Below, one piece after another: positions 1 through 12,380 of a stretch of DNA of 64,000 bases; the stretch's first letter is position 1, and every line of letters begins with the position of its first letter. This DNA is from Babylonia areolata (Eukaryota > Mollusca > Gastropoda > Neogastropoda > Buccinidae). Under the pieces are notes generated by a model. It worked only from the letters and a program-made list of their open reading frames with translations. It ran no database searches and was not told the origin of the DNA. The position numbers were made by a program, and so were the translations under genes. The stretch covers positions 50,196,004 through 50,260,003 of the forward strand of contig NC_134878.1 of the NCBI RefSeq assembly GCF_041734735.1, in the 5' to 3' direction.

Positions 1-440
1 ATTGAGGCAGATGCCATCCTGCCAGAGATCGACATGGGGGGGGGGGGGGGGGGGGGGGGGGGTAAGGAGGGGGGTTGGGGGGCAGGGGGTGACGGGGTTG
101 AGGGTGATGGGAGTGGAAGGGAAAAGGGCAGGGGGTGTATAGGAAGAGAATGGTCAGAGGAGATACCATCTTTACTTAGTATTTCTTGATAACTTACTCC
201 CTCTGTACTTGGCCAAGGGAAGGGGGGGGGGAGGGAGAGAGGGTATGGGGAGGGGTGTTGGTGGGGATAGATGCCATGAAAGGGGGGTGGGGGGAGAAGA
301 GTAGGGAGGTAGGAAGGAGGGGTCCATCAGTGAGCAGTGTGTCTGAGAAAATCCCATGCTTCCACCATAGGCGCCTGACACACTATAACACTAATGTAGA
401 ATGTAGAGTGGTTTTTTTTCTTTCCAACATTGTTCTACAC
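1..440. repeat. G-rich low-complexity stretch
   Basis: The window opens with a long G homopolymer followed by purine-rich G/A sequence to about 330. Open frames here are products of base composition (proline/serine on one strand, glycine/arginine on the other). I see no gene. Confidence 0.75.
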
Positions 441-868
441 TGACTTCATTTAGTTTTTGCCAGTCTATCATCTTTATTTCTTCTCTCATTTGTTTAAAGT
501 TCCCTTTCTTAAAGTTATATGATTGTTTGGGTTCTTCGCATTCCTGGTCATCACTGACCTAAGTACAGTGAGAACATAAGCAATTCATGGTCACTTTTAC
601 CTATAGGGGCTAGATGTTCTATATCTGATATTTTGTCTTCATCATTAACTATTACCAAATCCAGTATATTTGCTTTTTGCTCTTCTCTTTGTCTTGTTGT
701 TTGCTTTACGACTTGAGTCAAGAATGCATCATGTGAACCGTTTATGAATTTCTGTCCTCTTTCGCCAGACGGAATATGTGCACAGGCAGCTCGTGTAAAA
801 TGAGCGATTTTTCGGTGTGTCAGCCGACCTCCACCAATGGACAACGTCAAGACACCAGAACCGAACAA
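420..868 (-). mobile_element. LINE fragment: end of the endonuclease domain and linker to the reverse transcriptase
   Basis: The minus strand encodes the end of an APE-type endonuclease of a non-LTR retrotransposon. Visible hallmarks are a TRQREEQKANILDLVIVND stretch and GKSDHELL, the conserved SDH motif that closes the endonuclease. A stop follows LYLGQ; beyond it the protein resumes with KQSYNFKKGNFKQMREEI and IDWQKLNE, typical of the linker before the reverse transcriptase. No reverse transcriptase follows, so this is a dead fragment. The clade is probably CR1/Jockey-like, but the piece is too short to be sure. Confidence 0.75.
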
Positions 869-2334
869 TTAGACCTGGGCTTTCTCATGGGCTGTTTAAC
901 TCACTCAGTACGGCCAGTCCTCTCTTCTCCTCTACACATACCCCTCGGAAGTCCTGTGGGTTTCTCAGCTTTACCGATGTGTCAGCTTAACATGTGTCAC
1001 GTGTGTGTGTGTGTGTGTGTGCTCTCGCGCGCGCACGCGTTTGTACAAGTGACCTGACTGCCTGTGACTATTCTAACCTCCGAATTATTTGTTCCGTTTA
1101 AGGCAAAACAAAATATGTCAGACTTTCACAGAATGCTCTTCGTGACTTATACGCATGCGCACACGCACAAACTTACACACACACTGACCTACCACCACAC
1201 CAACACAACACAAAGTGTGCCATACGGGTTGAACTAATGTGCACACACAAACACGAACACGGATGCACACACGTATGTGCCACCGACCACACTACACGCA
1301 ATCAAGCACACGTCTGGACTGGACAAAGACACAACTGGATTTTTTTTGGGGGGTGGAAGTTTGTTTTGTTACTACAGCCGTCAAGTATTGATGCATTGAT
1401 AGAAAGCCGCACAGCTAGATATACAGGTGTGAGTAATTTGATCGTTTAGTGACATGTCATCACAAATAACGAATCCAAAACCGTGTGCTCAAGTGACTCT
1501 GCAGCAGTGCAGGGTCTCCTCTGGTGTGTGGCCACCTGACGACCTAATATTGATAATTCCCATGTGGACTGCCAGCACTTGGACACAGCAGATGAACTAT
1601 GTATGGTTATGTATGGGGGTCTCAAAATGAGTAGAGTGGAGAAATGCCAGTAAACTGGTGCAGATGATGGAGCCAATAATAAATAATTAAATAGAATGAA
1701 AAAATAAAATAAAAGAACGCTAGAAAAACAAAACAAAAATAAATAAACAAATAAGCATATGCTGTTAACTGAGAACACTCTTCTCTTCTATTTTCAATGA
1801 CAGTTTGAAAGAACACCTTTGGATGGATCTTGATGTCAGTATGGGAGATTCAGTTCTATTGCCAGGTTCTTGACACTAGTGAACCTTGGGTTTTGAATTG
1901 TGTACTATAAATAGGAAGTATGTGTAGGTTTCATCTGTAATATTTGACTTTGTTTCTATGTTCTGCACCTTTGTTGCCATTACAGTGACAGTGACCCTGA
2001 ATTCAGACGGACCATCAGTGTGTGAGGTCATTATCTACACTGAGTCCGTTCCGGATGTGCTTGCAAAGAGTTTCCTTTGGAATGAGTGACGTGGGGAGGA
2101 AAATAATATTTGACTGAGTGATTGATTGATATGGACACTTATACAACACCTATCCTTGGTCAGAGACCAAGCTCTAGGCGTTTTACAAACATGGAGTCAT
2201 TTGCACAACAAGCTGCCTACCTAGTACCTTGGTAGAGCCGACAGAGAGCTGCCTTCACTCACCATTCATTTTTTGTGTCATTCAGTTAGGCTTCAGTTAC
2301 GCATGCATGCACACACACACACACATGTATACTG
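869..2334. other. Intergenic sequence, no gene seen
   Basis: Contains short TG/CA microsatellites near 1,000-1,025 and 1,150-1,320 and an A-rich patch near 1,680-1,755. Open frames are short and resemble nothing I recognise. Confidence 0.5.
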
Positions 2335-3800
2335 GAGAGGATTTTACTACAAATTTTGCCAGGGACATATCTTTTGTTGCCATGGGTTCTTTTACATACG
2401 CAAAGCACATGCTGCATACAAGACCTTGATTTACTGTCTCCTCTAAATGACTAGTGTCCAGACCATCAATCTTCTTCTTCCTCGTTCGCCTCCCATTAGA
2501 TGAGCAGCCCAGTGTCCTCGTTGAAGGCTGCCGTCCGTCGCAGCTCCTCCAGCCGTACAGTCACTTGACAGGCAGTCAACATCATTCCAGTGTGAAACCA
2601 GCAGCAAGCCGTACAGCTTGGCTTCCACTGCTGTCGGTGTTGGCCAGTACTTCCTCCTGGATGCTGCATGCGTCCTACAGTCTTGAAGAATGTGGTCGGT
2701 TGTCATTGGTCCCTCACCACAAGGGCACTCTCCACTCTGTCCAATGCCAAATTTTGTGTGCATGTGGTGGAGCAGGCGGTTGTGTCCAGTCCTCAGGTGG
2801 AAGATCTTGACCTGTTCTCGTCGTTCCAGCAAATGGTATCTGTCTTCTGGGTTATATTTAGGGTGCTGGCGGCGCCACTTTATTCCTTGCTGTGCCTTGA
2901 TTTCATCGTATGACACCAGTTTGTTGGCCTGCTCCTTCTGTGCACCGTCTTTTGCCAGAATGTCCACTTTTTCATTGCACCTGATGCCTACAGTGTGCTG
3001 GTACCCATTGTATCACCACTTTCTCCACTCTGGCACTCAGGGCAACAAGGGCTGAAGTGAGATGGTTCTGTTCTTTGCAGCGGGAGTTCTTGAGGGCTTG
3101 GAACATGGAGAGAACGTCTGAGAACACCACCACCTGCCCTGTTGTTCTTGTGGAGTTCTGCGAGACTGTTGTGGCTGCCTCACAGAGGGCTTCTCGCTCA
3201 GCTCGGAAGTTGGTGGAGTATTTTCCTGTTGGGATTGCAATTTCTTCATCTCTGTCTTTGTATCGGAGGAAGATTCCAGCTCCACCATCCCTCGTTGCTT
3301 CTGTGGCGGAGCCATCTGTAAAGACATGGGTCGAGTCTTCCTGGGGGTACTGGCTGCAGATGTACTCCATGGCCAGGGCCTTCCTTTAGGTGTCTGACTG
3401 TGTTCCTCTCTTCTCCACTCCGGGAATGCTGGTGATGCCTGTTGGGAACACCTGCCTCTTCCAAGATGGGTGGGTGACATTTGCCGGGATAGGCTTTGCT
3501 TTGTGTTCCATCAAGACTAGGGTTTGTCTTTCAAGGTGTCTTGACTGGTGGATGAAGCTGCCTCTTTTCAGCCGGCTCTTGGCTCTTGAGTCTGCTCATT
3601 CTGTTGTTCACTGGATGGCTTTCAAGGCATTTGAATTTTGCAGACCATCAATCAAGGTGGTCTAGTGGAGGGGAAGATAATTCTGGCAAGTGTGGGATTT
3701 GATCCCAAATACTCAAGATTCTCTCGCTTTCTTGGCAAACACGTTACGCTCGACCACCACTTCGCAGTATGTTGTATCTGTGACCTTAACCTTCTGCAAA
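2335..3800 (-). repeat. SINE family A copy, split by a LINE
   Basis: Two halves of one SINE-A copy, at 2,335-2,471 and 3,641-3,800, flank the LINE at 2,472-3,640. The left half carries the family's body (TTTTGCCAGGGACA, the CATGGGTTCTTTTAC region). The right half carries the tRNA-like head read on the minus strand. The LINE sits between two copies of CAGACCATCAATC (2,459-2,471 and 3,641-3,653), a 13-bp target-site duplication. The SINE is therefore older than the LINE insertion. Confidence 0.75.
2472..3640 (-). mobile_element. LINE 3' end with RNase H and zinc-knuckle, 5'-truncated
   Basis: The minus strand encodes an RNase H domain (HVFTDGSATEATRDGGAGIF with the first catalytic Asp, then RAEREALCEA with the Glu, and VVFSDVLSMFQAL with the second Asp). 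After a frame change comes a C-terminal tail with CPCGEGPMTTDHILQDC, a CCHC knuckle. This order is known from I, R1, LOA and related LINE groups, where RNase H follows the reverse transcriptase. No reverse transcriptase is present, so the copy is 5'-truncated. The 3' end is a short (GAA)n tail next to the 13-bp target-site duplication. The frame change between the RNase H and knuckle parts shows the copy is dead. Confidence 0.85.
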
Positions 3801-3897
3801 GGTCCTATTTGAAAAGTGATTCAGAATATATCAAATCAGCCTTTTATTTAGCTAAAAAACAAACAAACAAAAATCAACAAACAAACAAACATTTAAA

Positions 3898-4165
3898 GGC
3901 CCCATAACCTTTTATGGCCATTAGGGCAGCGAATTCCTATCCACTGTGTTAGGGCTTGGAACAGAAAGGCAGGGCCCAGTCCTCTCTTTCTGCCGTTTTG
4001 ACCTTCCCCAACCAAGTCAGGTCCCCATTCACACCTAGGTGGAGTACTGAAAATCGAAGTAAAGTGCCTTTCTCAAGGACACAACACCAGGCCGAAACTG
4101 GGTATCGAACGCGGACCACAGGATCAGAAATCCAACGCCTTACCGGTTCTGCCATGACGCCTCTT
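3898..4165 (-). repeat. SINE family C copy
   Basis: Read on the minus strand it starts with a tRNA-like head (GGCAGAACCGGTAAGGCGTT with a B-box-like GTTCGATACCC), then the body GTGTTGTGTCCTTGAGAAAG and GTGTGAATGGGGACCTGACT, ending near GGCCATAAAAGGTTATGGGG. At least five other copies lie in the window (32.9/33.4, 48.7, 49.5, 54.1 and 54.85 kb). Confidence 0.7.
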
Positions 4166-4310
4166 TCGTTTATCTAGATCCATCATACTTTATTTAGATC
4201 CATCATGATCATGATACTTTATCTAGATCCATCATGATACTTTATTTAGATCCATCATGATCATGATACTTTATTTAGATCCATCATGATACTTCCGATT
4301 GAAGATATTT
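4155..4310. repeat. Short tandem repeat, ATCCATCATGATACTTTAT type
   Basis: About four to six imperfect copies built on TTTAGATCCATCATGATACT, some with an inserted ATCATG. It directly follows the SINE-C copy. Confidence 0.7.
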
Positions 4311-4624
4311 TGCTGCCTAGATTCACACACACACATGATGCATTTTGTTTATTTAAACCCAACATGACACTCCAGATTGAAGATCTTAAGCACTTAACTC
4401 AGTCTTCCAGAATAAGCTTACGAATATAATCAACCAAAGCCCGTCACAATCTCAACCAATTATCAATAACTGGTTGAACACATATTATGATTGCAAGAGG
4501 GAAAGGAAAGCGGCATAGGAGACTGCATCAGTTTGTCACACACGCACACCACAGACACACGGGCACAAATACCCACAACAATAATAAAAGACTTTGTGTT
4601 GTTGTTTTTTAATATCTACTCACA

Positions 4625-4690
4625 AAGTGCTGTCACTTGACAGGCAGTCAACATCATTCCAGTGTGAAACCAGTAGCATGACGTAACATT
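4625..4690. repeat. Fragment matching the LINE at 2.47-3.64 kb
   Basis: About 50 bases beginning CACTTGACAGGCAGTCAACA match the LINE region near 2,562-2,612 almost perfectly. It is a second, very short copy of the 3' part of the same LINE family. Confidence 0.6.
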
Positions 4691-5452
4691 TCATTCACAA
4701 TGAAAAAAAAAAAAAAATCACCTGTTTAATCTTTCACATTTGCTGCAGTCTGCTTTTAAATGTAACATGTCACCGAGTTCAGGGGAAAAAACACAAACAT
4801 GAAAAACACCTGCTTGCTAAAAGATGTACAAAATAAATTTTAGAATACAAACCTACAGTTTCATATCCATATGCTGCCTAGCTATAAAAATTGGCACTGT
4901 CAATATATGATGTCCCACTTTTAATCTCAGGTGTTTACCAATTTCTACCCTGACACTCTTCACTTCAGTCAAGGGGGAAGATGGGCAAAATACATGAACT
5001 GGTGACACTGTAGAAGTATGAAAAAAGTTTTTTGTATTCATGCTTGTCTTCATTGTAAGTTTTTCCACAACTCTCCCTTATTTGAAATGTATCTATTTGA
5101 ACTGCAGCTAAAATAGACGTGCAAATTCCCTAGGATAACATTTTTGCAGAAATAAATAATGTTGGGTAACAGGATCAACTGAACATTTTAACAGTACACA
5201 GAGATATAAAACCTGCTCTAAAAACCTAACAGGTACTGTACTGTACACCAACAGTCTGAAATACTGTGCACATTCTGAAACATGGCTTTTTTTTATCCAC
5301 TGCCTCAAACTACATAACCACATGTCTTTCTCTCCAAACCATGCATGTACAATACTTCTGAATCCACAGCATGTAACCCACACCGTCATTCCCCTGGGAA
5401 ACACCAAGAACAGCATAAGCAAGGAATTCATTCCCAGGACACAAGTAACACT

Positions 5453-5556
5453 TCAGTTTCTTTTCATCGTGTTGGTCAGTGCAGAAATCATGTTGGTCAC
5501 CGCCTTGAAAATTTGTGGATCATCGTCGACTTCTTGATGATGTGCTGCTGCTGCTG
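5453..5556 (-). CDS. Candidate terminal exon of unknown parentage
   Basis: On the minus strand a TTATTCAG acceptor precedes a frame that starts with an alanine run from a GCA repeat, then HHQEVDDDPQIFKAVTNMI, SALTNTMKRN and a stop. Codon choice (GCG GTG ACC AAC ATG) and the compact stop look coding. The frame needs one base carried over from an upstream exon. The last recognised MDC1 exon ends in a stop at 6,509, so this would be an alternative last exon of MDC1 or part of another gene. I recognise no family. The alternative is chance: 104 bases is short. Confidence 0.3.
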
Positions 5557-5879
5557 CTGAATAATCTGAACGTGTCCCAGTAAAGGAAAATCAAGAAAAC
5601 ATGGCCATTTCACAAGCAGCATCACAAAAATCTAATTTCAAATGCTGTTAAAAAAACAACAACAAATTATTATCTACCTCACTGTACATGCATCCCGTTC
5701 TAAGTTATTTTACTTCAGGGAAAAATCAGTTCCTGGGTCCCTCGTTCCTCTGTGAACCTCCCCTCCACTGCAAGAGTTGTGCATTGCTGTGCGCTGTCAA
5801 ATTTCTTACTCCCTGAAATCTTGTTCAATACAACATACTTAACTAAACCTTAGTAAATAAGAAGCCCTGAAGCACAGAA

Positions 5880-6210
5880 CTCACAACTTGTGAGATGAGA
5901 TGTCTCTGTCGAGCAGCTGCTAGAACCAGAAGGGACTGAGTCAGAAACAAACATGTCTGAAAAATGGTTGGTGCTACACATATAAACCAGTACTTAGCAC
6001 ACCAACACATAAAGTGGTTTGGTCACTTAACAAGAATGCCAGTTAACAAGCCAGCTCTGCTAGCCTGCAGCACCAGGTTCTCTGGCTTCAGAGCCAGAGG
6101 ACGACCACACCAGCAGTGGATCACGTGCTCTGTGTATGCACAGCAAGATGCTAATCCAGGCCTTGCCTCAGGTCGCCAACTTTATCTACCCACAGCACCT
6201 CCCTGGTAGA
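5880..6210 (+). mobile_element. LINE fragment, RTE/RTE-like reverse transcriptase C-terminus
   Basis: The plus strand encodes HIKWFGHLTRMPVNKPALL followed by GRPHQQW, matching the C-terminal pattern RxRWFGHxxRMP ... RGRPxxxW that ends many non-LTR reverse transcriptases. A few residues like RRD-VRNKHV precede it. The rest of the reverse transcriptase is missing. It lies downstream of MDC1 in the opposite orientation. Confidence 0.7.
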
Positions 6211-6404
6211 AGCATTCATATAAAGTGAAAAGGAAGAAGCCAAATTATAACTGTCAGCACTACTCTCCTTTGTGTAACAGCCTAGAAGAAAGCACATGCT
6301 ACACTGAAGCACCATACAGTGTGAAAATTAATGGTTACTTTTGGACATCAGTCACAATACATCACTTGTACCAACAACTGTTTCCAGACGAATAAACCAC
6401 TGAA

Positions 6405-6690
6405 ATGAAAAGTTGCAGTTTGACATTGAAGGAAATGAAAAGCTACAGTCTGACATAATAGAAATGACGAGCTGCTGTTTGACATCAAAGGAAATTTAAA
6501 TTACAGTTTCACTTTGACATCAAAGGAAATGAAAACCTACAGTTTGACATCAAAAGAAACGAAAAGCTACAATCTGACATCAAAGGAAATGATAAGCTAC
6601 AGTTTGACATAAAATCTAATGAAATGCTACAGTTTGACATAAAATCTAATGGAATGCTACAGTTTGACATCAAAGGATATCCATCCATGT
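6405..6690 (-). repeat. 30-bp minisatellite overlapping the MDC1 stop codon
   Basis: About eight to nine copies of a 30-bp unit of the type GAAAAGCTACAGTTTGACAT plus CAAAGGAAAT. Because the unit is 30 bp it codes for ten residues per copy. Roughly five and a half copies lie inside the MDC1 frame and the rest lie beyond its stop. Confidence 0.85.
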
Positions 6691-6841
6691 CCACCTCCTG
6701 CCTGAGAATCCCTGTCAGGATAAACTCGGCTGACACAACGTCGATACCAGCACTCAGCGCTGGCTGGCAGGCTTTCTTGTCGTCCTCGCATGATATCACA
6801 ACCACCTTCTCTGCTGCCTTCTTTGGCATGGTGGCCAGCCA
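6509..6841 (-). CDS. MDC1: MDC1 last exon: second BRCT and repeat-encoded tail
   Basis: It opens in phase 0 after a CAG acceptor with WLATMPKKAAEKVVVISCED and continues to SAEFILTGILRQEVD, matching the vertebrate pattern YLPSMP ... VVITCPQD ... SPEFLLTGVLKQE. This is the second half of BRCT2. After about 60 residues the frame enters the 30-bp minisatellite and reads LMSNCSxSFP-like decapeptides for about five and a half copies, to a TGA at 6,511-6,509. Vertebrate MDC1 ends about 15 residues after the matching point, so the tail is an added feature. It lies beyond the BRCT fold. Confidence 0.88.
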   Translation of the reverse strand, partial: WLATMPKKAAEKVVVISCEDDKKACQPALSAGIDVVSAEFILTGILRQEVDMDGYPLMSNCSIPLDFMSNCSISLDFMSNCSLSFPLMSDCSFSFLLMSNCRFSFPLMSK

Positions 6842-9800
6842 CTGAAATCCAAATGAACAACAATACTAATGACAGTATTTATATGGCAGATACTCCCCCG
6901 CCCCACCTCCCTACCCCATATAGTGGGTTCTAAGCACCTCTCATGAAAACAATACATATACAAAAGTGATTTAATGGCATTTGACAGTACATGAGAACAT
7001 ACAACATTTATACATACACCAAGACAATACAGTTTGCAAATATGAACTGTCACACCTAAAAAGCACACAATACGCCCCCCTCGACCCACACACAAGCATG
7101 TACACACACACACACACAAGCATGCAAGCAAAGGCATGCACACACACAGTGAACACCCTTCCACCATCACACAAACACCTCAAGAAAAACTTCAATTGAG
7201 GGGAAAAATTAACTCCTCAATAGCCAGCCTCTCTCATTCCATAATGTTCTGATGTAAAGCAAAAGCAAGAAAAATGCACATAACCCCTGACAACTTTAAA
7301 ACGAAACACACCTCAAGAAGTTTTTGCCTCTATAAACATTTCCTATCTCTATTGACAGGGGACAACTGACCCAGTTCTTTTTTGAAACACCTAGTTCTGC
7401 CAAAACTGTTGTAAAAACAACAAGACGCAAGCAATGGTTACAACACACAGTACTGTCTTAAATCACAGGGGAAAACTGACACTTAACCAAGTACACATGA
7501 ATAAAAAAACAACAACAAAAAACCCCACAAAAACCCTGACCAACTTTAAAGAGTTTATATATATATATATATATATATATAAGGCAGATAAGCGCCTTAA
7601 CCATTCTAAGATAAGAGGACAACACTTATGTTGCCATGGGTTCTTTTTCACAGAGTGCCAAGTGCGTGCTGCACATGGGACCCCAGTTTACTGTGTCATC
7701 CCAATGACTGGATGCTTAGTTTGATTTTACAGTCAAAACTGGGAGAAAGGGCAAGAACAGGATTCAAACCCAGACTCTCACGGACACTTGTCTTGGCATA
7801 TAAGAGCCTTAACCATTCTAAGATTAGAGATAAGATAAGATAAGAATAACTTTATTATCTCCAATTAGAGAAATTTGGTCAGGTGCATTATCACAACATA
7901 GACAAGTAAAAAACATGGAGACCATCACTGTAAAAACAACAACAACAACAGTTATTAGGATTATAACGAAGACACAGATGTAAAAATATCACATACATTG
8001 TTTCGTACTTTCATTCCACACATTGCAGGAAATATTAACAAACAAAAAACAAAAAAACAAAAAACAACAACATTATTTTGAATATGATTGTGAACATGAC
8101 ATACTATATTGTACACTGATTATAATTAAGATAAGAATAACTTAATCATCTCGCAAGGTAAATTGCATTAGGTGCAGCAAAACACAACCAGACAATCAGT
8201 ACACACACATGGATATGACATTAAACATTACTTGATAAGAATAACTTTATTATCTCCAACTGGAGAAATTTGGTCAGGTGCATTATCAAGCACAGAGCAC
8301 AAACAACTGCGTGTCGCCCCTTTGCGAAGCGCCACCTAGCCACATTCTGCCATACAGAGACAAAAAGGAAGCGACTGAGTTTGCGCCACAATTTTAGCTC
8401 AATTGGCCAAACGAACTAAGTAAGTTTGTGACCTGATACAAATCTGCGTCAGATACAAAACATGAGTGTCAAAGAATCGATAGAAATACAAAAAAACTTA
8501 GCCATATGAAGAGCACAGGATCAGGAGTCAAGATGGCTGCCGGAAAAAGAGGGCGCTAGTCAGGGATGCACAGGGGAGGTAACTTACTTTGGGAGGTTAT
8601 CGGCTATAGCTACTTTCGTTTTCTCTGCATAGGCAGGTAGTAGTTTGCACAGGACAGGAATCAGACCCCTGCTGGAGTCTGCACTAGTGGGTCACGGTGA
8701 AGTATGTGTAATTAAAATGTAAATTGGAAATCCTCTTCCTCCTGAAAAAAACAACAACCCCAACCCCCCTCTCCCCCCGAAAAAACAACAACAACAACAA
8801 CAAACAAAACCCTCCAAACAAACTAGATTCTGTAAAGAATGGGAAAGTCAGCTTACCTCCCCTCCGGCGCACTGTACAATTTCTGAAAAAAAAAAAGAAA
8901 AAAAAAAAAAAAAGTTTCACACTTCTGTTACAAACAATTCTTTGCACATTTTGTATGCACAAAATGCAAAGACAGACACAGGAATGATATTATATAACAA
9001 CAAATAACTGGCCCACATCAGTTTCTTTCAAAAGTGAGGTTTGGTGAAATAGAGAAAAACATCACTTCCTTTCAACAGCGTGGTTTGGTCCAGAAGAGAA
9101 AAACAACAAATAACTAGAGAAAGAGAGAAAACAATAATAAATAACTGATATATGCCACTCTTAGTCTAGTGACGGAAAGACAGAGAGTGTTCGAAGAAGA
9201 GACTTGTCAAAACAGTGGCTGCTGCAAAGACAGGGGTCTATTGATGGATTCTGATGCAGGGTTTAAGCTTTAGTACTGTGTTTTAATAACATTTGTACAA
9301 AAAAAAAATCTGCACTGCATTTTTTCATGCTTGTTGGGAACAGGGAGATGGCATGGAATGGGCAAGGGACGGAGAACAGAGGTTCTGGTAACACGTAAAC
9401 ATGCAACTTGGATGCTCTGATAATGGAGAGGACCCACTGCCTGTTCTTGGAGTGGGTTCCTGGAGTATACACAATATTTCAAGAATGAACACATGTACAG
9501 TTAAAATAATATATAATATTCCAAGAATGAACACATGTACAGTGAAAATAATATATAACATTCCAAGAATGAACATACATACAGCAAAAATATATAATAT
9601 TCCAAGAAGTGAAAATAATACAAAATATTCCAAGAATGAACACATGTACAGTGAAAATAATATACAACATTCCAAGAATGAACACATGTACAGTGAAAAG
9701 ACACACAAAATATTCCAAGAATGAACACATGTACAGTGAAAAGACACACAAAATATTCCAAGAATGAACACATGTACAGTGAAAAAAAAAACCCCAAATA

Positions 9801-12345
9801 TTCCAAGAATGAACACATGTACAGCAAAAATCCTGTATGGGAAGTCTGATGCTAGGATCAGCTGCTGCGAAGAAGAACACTTTTCCTCCACCACTTTTCG
9901 GTCCAGGAACCTACAGGATCATGATCAGAAGATTTACTTGCCCTTGTATGCATGCAGCAAGGCAGATCTGATCAGAATGTGCAGCATTAAAGTGACCTTT
10001 TGAAGGAAGCCTGGGACCCCTAGGATCATGGTAAAAGGGAGCCCTCAGACTTTAAACTTTTCAGAAGGCAAAGAATGATTTTCAGTTTCAGTTTCAAGGT
10101 GGTGTCAGAGCGTGCGGACAGATGCATGACCACCACAACCCATTTCCTTTTTTTTTTTAAAGAATGGAAAAAGAGAGCAGAGCACAGGAAAAGGAATGCA
10201 ATGGGAAGGGGTGGAGAGGGGGGGGGGAATTAGTAACGAGTGGGGAGAGCAGGGAGGGGAGAGGAAAGCATCAGGAGAGAATATAGTGGGCATCTGTTCC
10301 ACATTCTGGGGGACGCCCCCACCCCTCTCCCCCACCACAACCACCCACCCCCCCAAATCAGCAAGTGTCGGCATTCTAGCACAACATCAGTTTGAACATA
10401 TCAAAGTGTATGGACTGACCCATATACTCTACACCACATCTGCTTTAAAAAAAAAAAAGAAAAAGAACACACAGAGTCTCCTCTCAAACACAGACAAAAG
10501 ACTTGCATCTGTTGTGGCATTTTTGGATATGTCAGCGGCATTTGATACAATTGACACAATTGACAACCAAATTCTTCTCAATCGTCTTAACACTACCTTT
10601 GGCATTAAATCTACTGCTTTAAAATGGTTTTCTTCATATCTTTGAAATCATCAACTCAAGGTTAAAGTAAAACATAGCACCTCTAAAATCATTCCTCTTA
10701 TGTTTGACACCTCTTGCGTGTGTGCGTGTGTGTGTTCTATAAAACGCATTTTGTTCTAATCTAAGCCTTATTTATTTCATAGCTTTTATAATCTTTAGTG
10801 TGCTTTTGCATTCATATGAACACACTGGATGTTTTCCATGGTCAGATAGCGGTTGATATGTTTTTTAAGGCATGTTTATAGTCAACTATGATGTAAGGCG
10901 CTTTGAGCAGCATTGGTGCTGGATATCGTGCCATAGGAGAACTATGTATTATCATTATTATTACCTAAAACACACACACACACACACACAAAACCCAACA
11001 TAGACACAAGACAGCACAAAGAAAAGCAAACACTGCTGACTGCCCACACCTTTCTTCTTCTTCTTCTGCGTTCACTCGTATGCACACGAGTGGGCTTTTA
11101 TGTGTATGACCGTTTTTACCCCGCCATGTAGGCAGCCATACTCCATTTTCGGGGGTGTGCATGCTGGGTATGTTCTTGTTTCCATAACCCACTGAACGCG
11201 GACATGGATTACAGGATCTTTAACGTGTGTATTTGATCTTCTGCTTGCATATACACACGAAGGGGGTTCAGGCACTAGCAGGTCTGCACATATGTTGACC
11301 TGGGAGATCGTAAAAATCTCCACCCTATACCCACCAGGCGCCATCACCGTGATTCGAACCTGGGACCCTCAGAGTGAAAGTCCAATGCTTTAACCATTCG
11401 GCTATTGCACCCATCGCTCACACCTTTCATCTGCTGTGGCTCTGGCCGCACCGACTTGGTGACATGGATGTGGAACCCCTGCAGCATGGGGCACAGGGCC
11501 GCTCTCTGCAGGGACGCCTGGAGGCTGAACTTGTGCTGCTTCTCCGCTGATGCGTCTTCAACCAGGAAGCGACTGGCATCTTAGAGGGGGAAAAAAAAAA
11601 AAACCAAACAAAAAAAACCCCATCATGATAAAAGAGGATATGAATCTGTTGATTGTCTCGCGGGGCCCATATCAGTATATACAATGCAAAAAAAATAAAA
11701 TAAAAAAAGAGAGAAAAAAAAAAAGTGTAAAAAAGCAAAGGAAAATAGAACAGGGAAAGAGGAAGATGAATAAAAAATACAAAGAAACATTCTTTGATTA
11801 GAGAATATAAAACTGTTGCTTGTGTCATGGGGCCCTTATCAGTATATAATTATACATATATATATACTTGAAAAAGAAAGCGTAAAAAAGCAAAAAAATT
11901 AAAACAAGAAAAGAAGAAGAAGAAGAAGAAAAATTGAAAAAGAAACATTCTTTGAAAAGAAAATATGAAACTGTTGCTTGTCGTGCGGGGCCCATATCAG
12001 TATATATACTGCAAAAAGACTCAACAAAAACAAAAATACAATAGGGAAAGAAAAAGAAAAAAAAGAAAAAAAAAGAAACATCCTTTGATAAGAGAACATG
12101 AAATTGTTGATTGTCTCGCAGGGCCCATACCAGTATATATATACATATATATTGCAAAAAACAACAACAAAAGTGTAAAAAGCAAAGCAAAATAAAACAG
12201 GGAATGAAGAAGAAAAAAAAAAAAAGAAAGAAAAAGAAAAAGAAACATCCTTTGATAAATAGATGTAAAATATTCTGAAGGGAAAAGAAAGTTTCAACAA
12301 AATACACAAAATAACATCTGAACATAAAAACATATCAAAGATCTG

Positions 12346-12380
<35 letters not shown>

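Noticed and set aside
4600-5100. A CRISPR-like or phage-type system
   Set aside because: The window is spliced animal DNA; the tandem repeats have no regular unique spacers and no cas-like genes.
9325-9894. Overlapping 189-, 133- and 108-residue minus-strand frames that look like cysteine-rich membrane proteins
   Set aside because: They are three frames of one 39-bp minisatellite.
9840-9960. SGGGKVFF-containing stretch on the minus strand as the missing BRCT2 piece
   Set aside because: An in-frame stop precedes it and no donor fits; the 26-bp exon at 8,857-8,882 matches the family and closes the phase.
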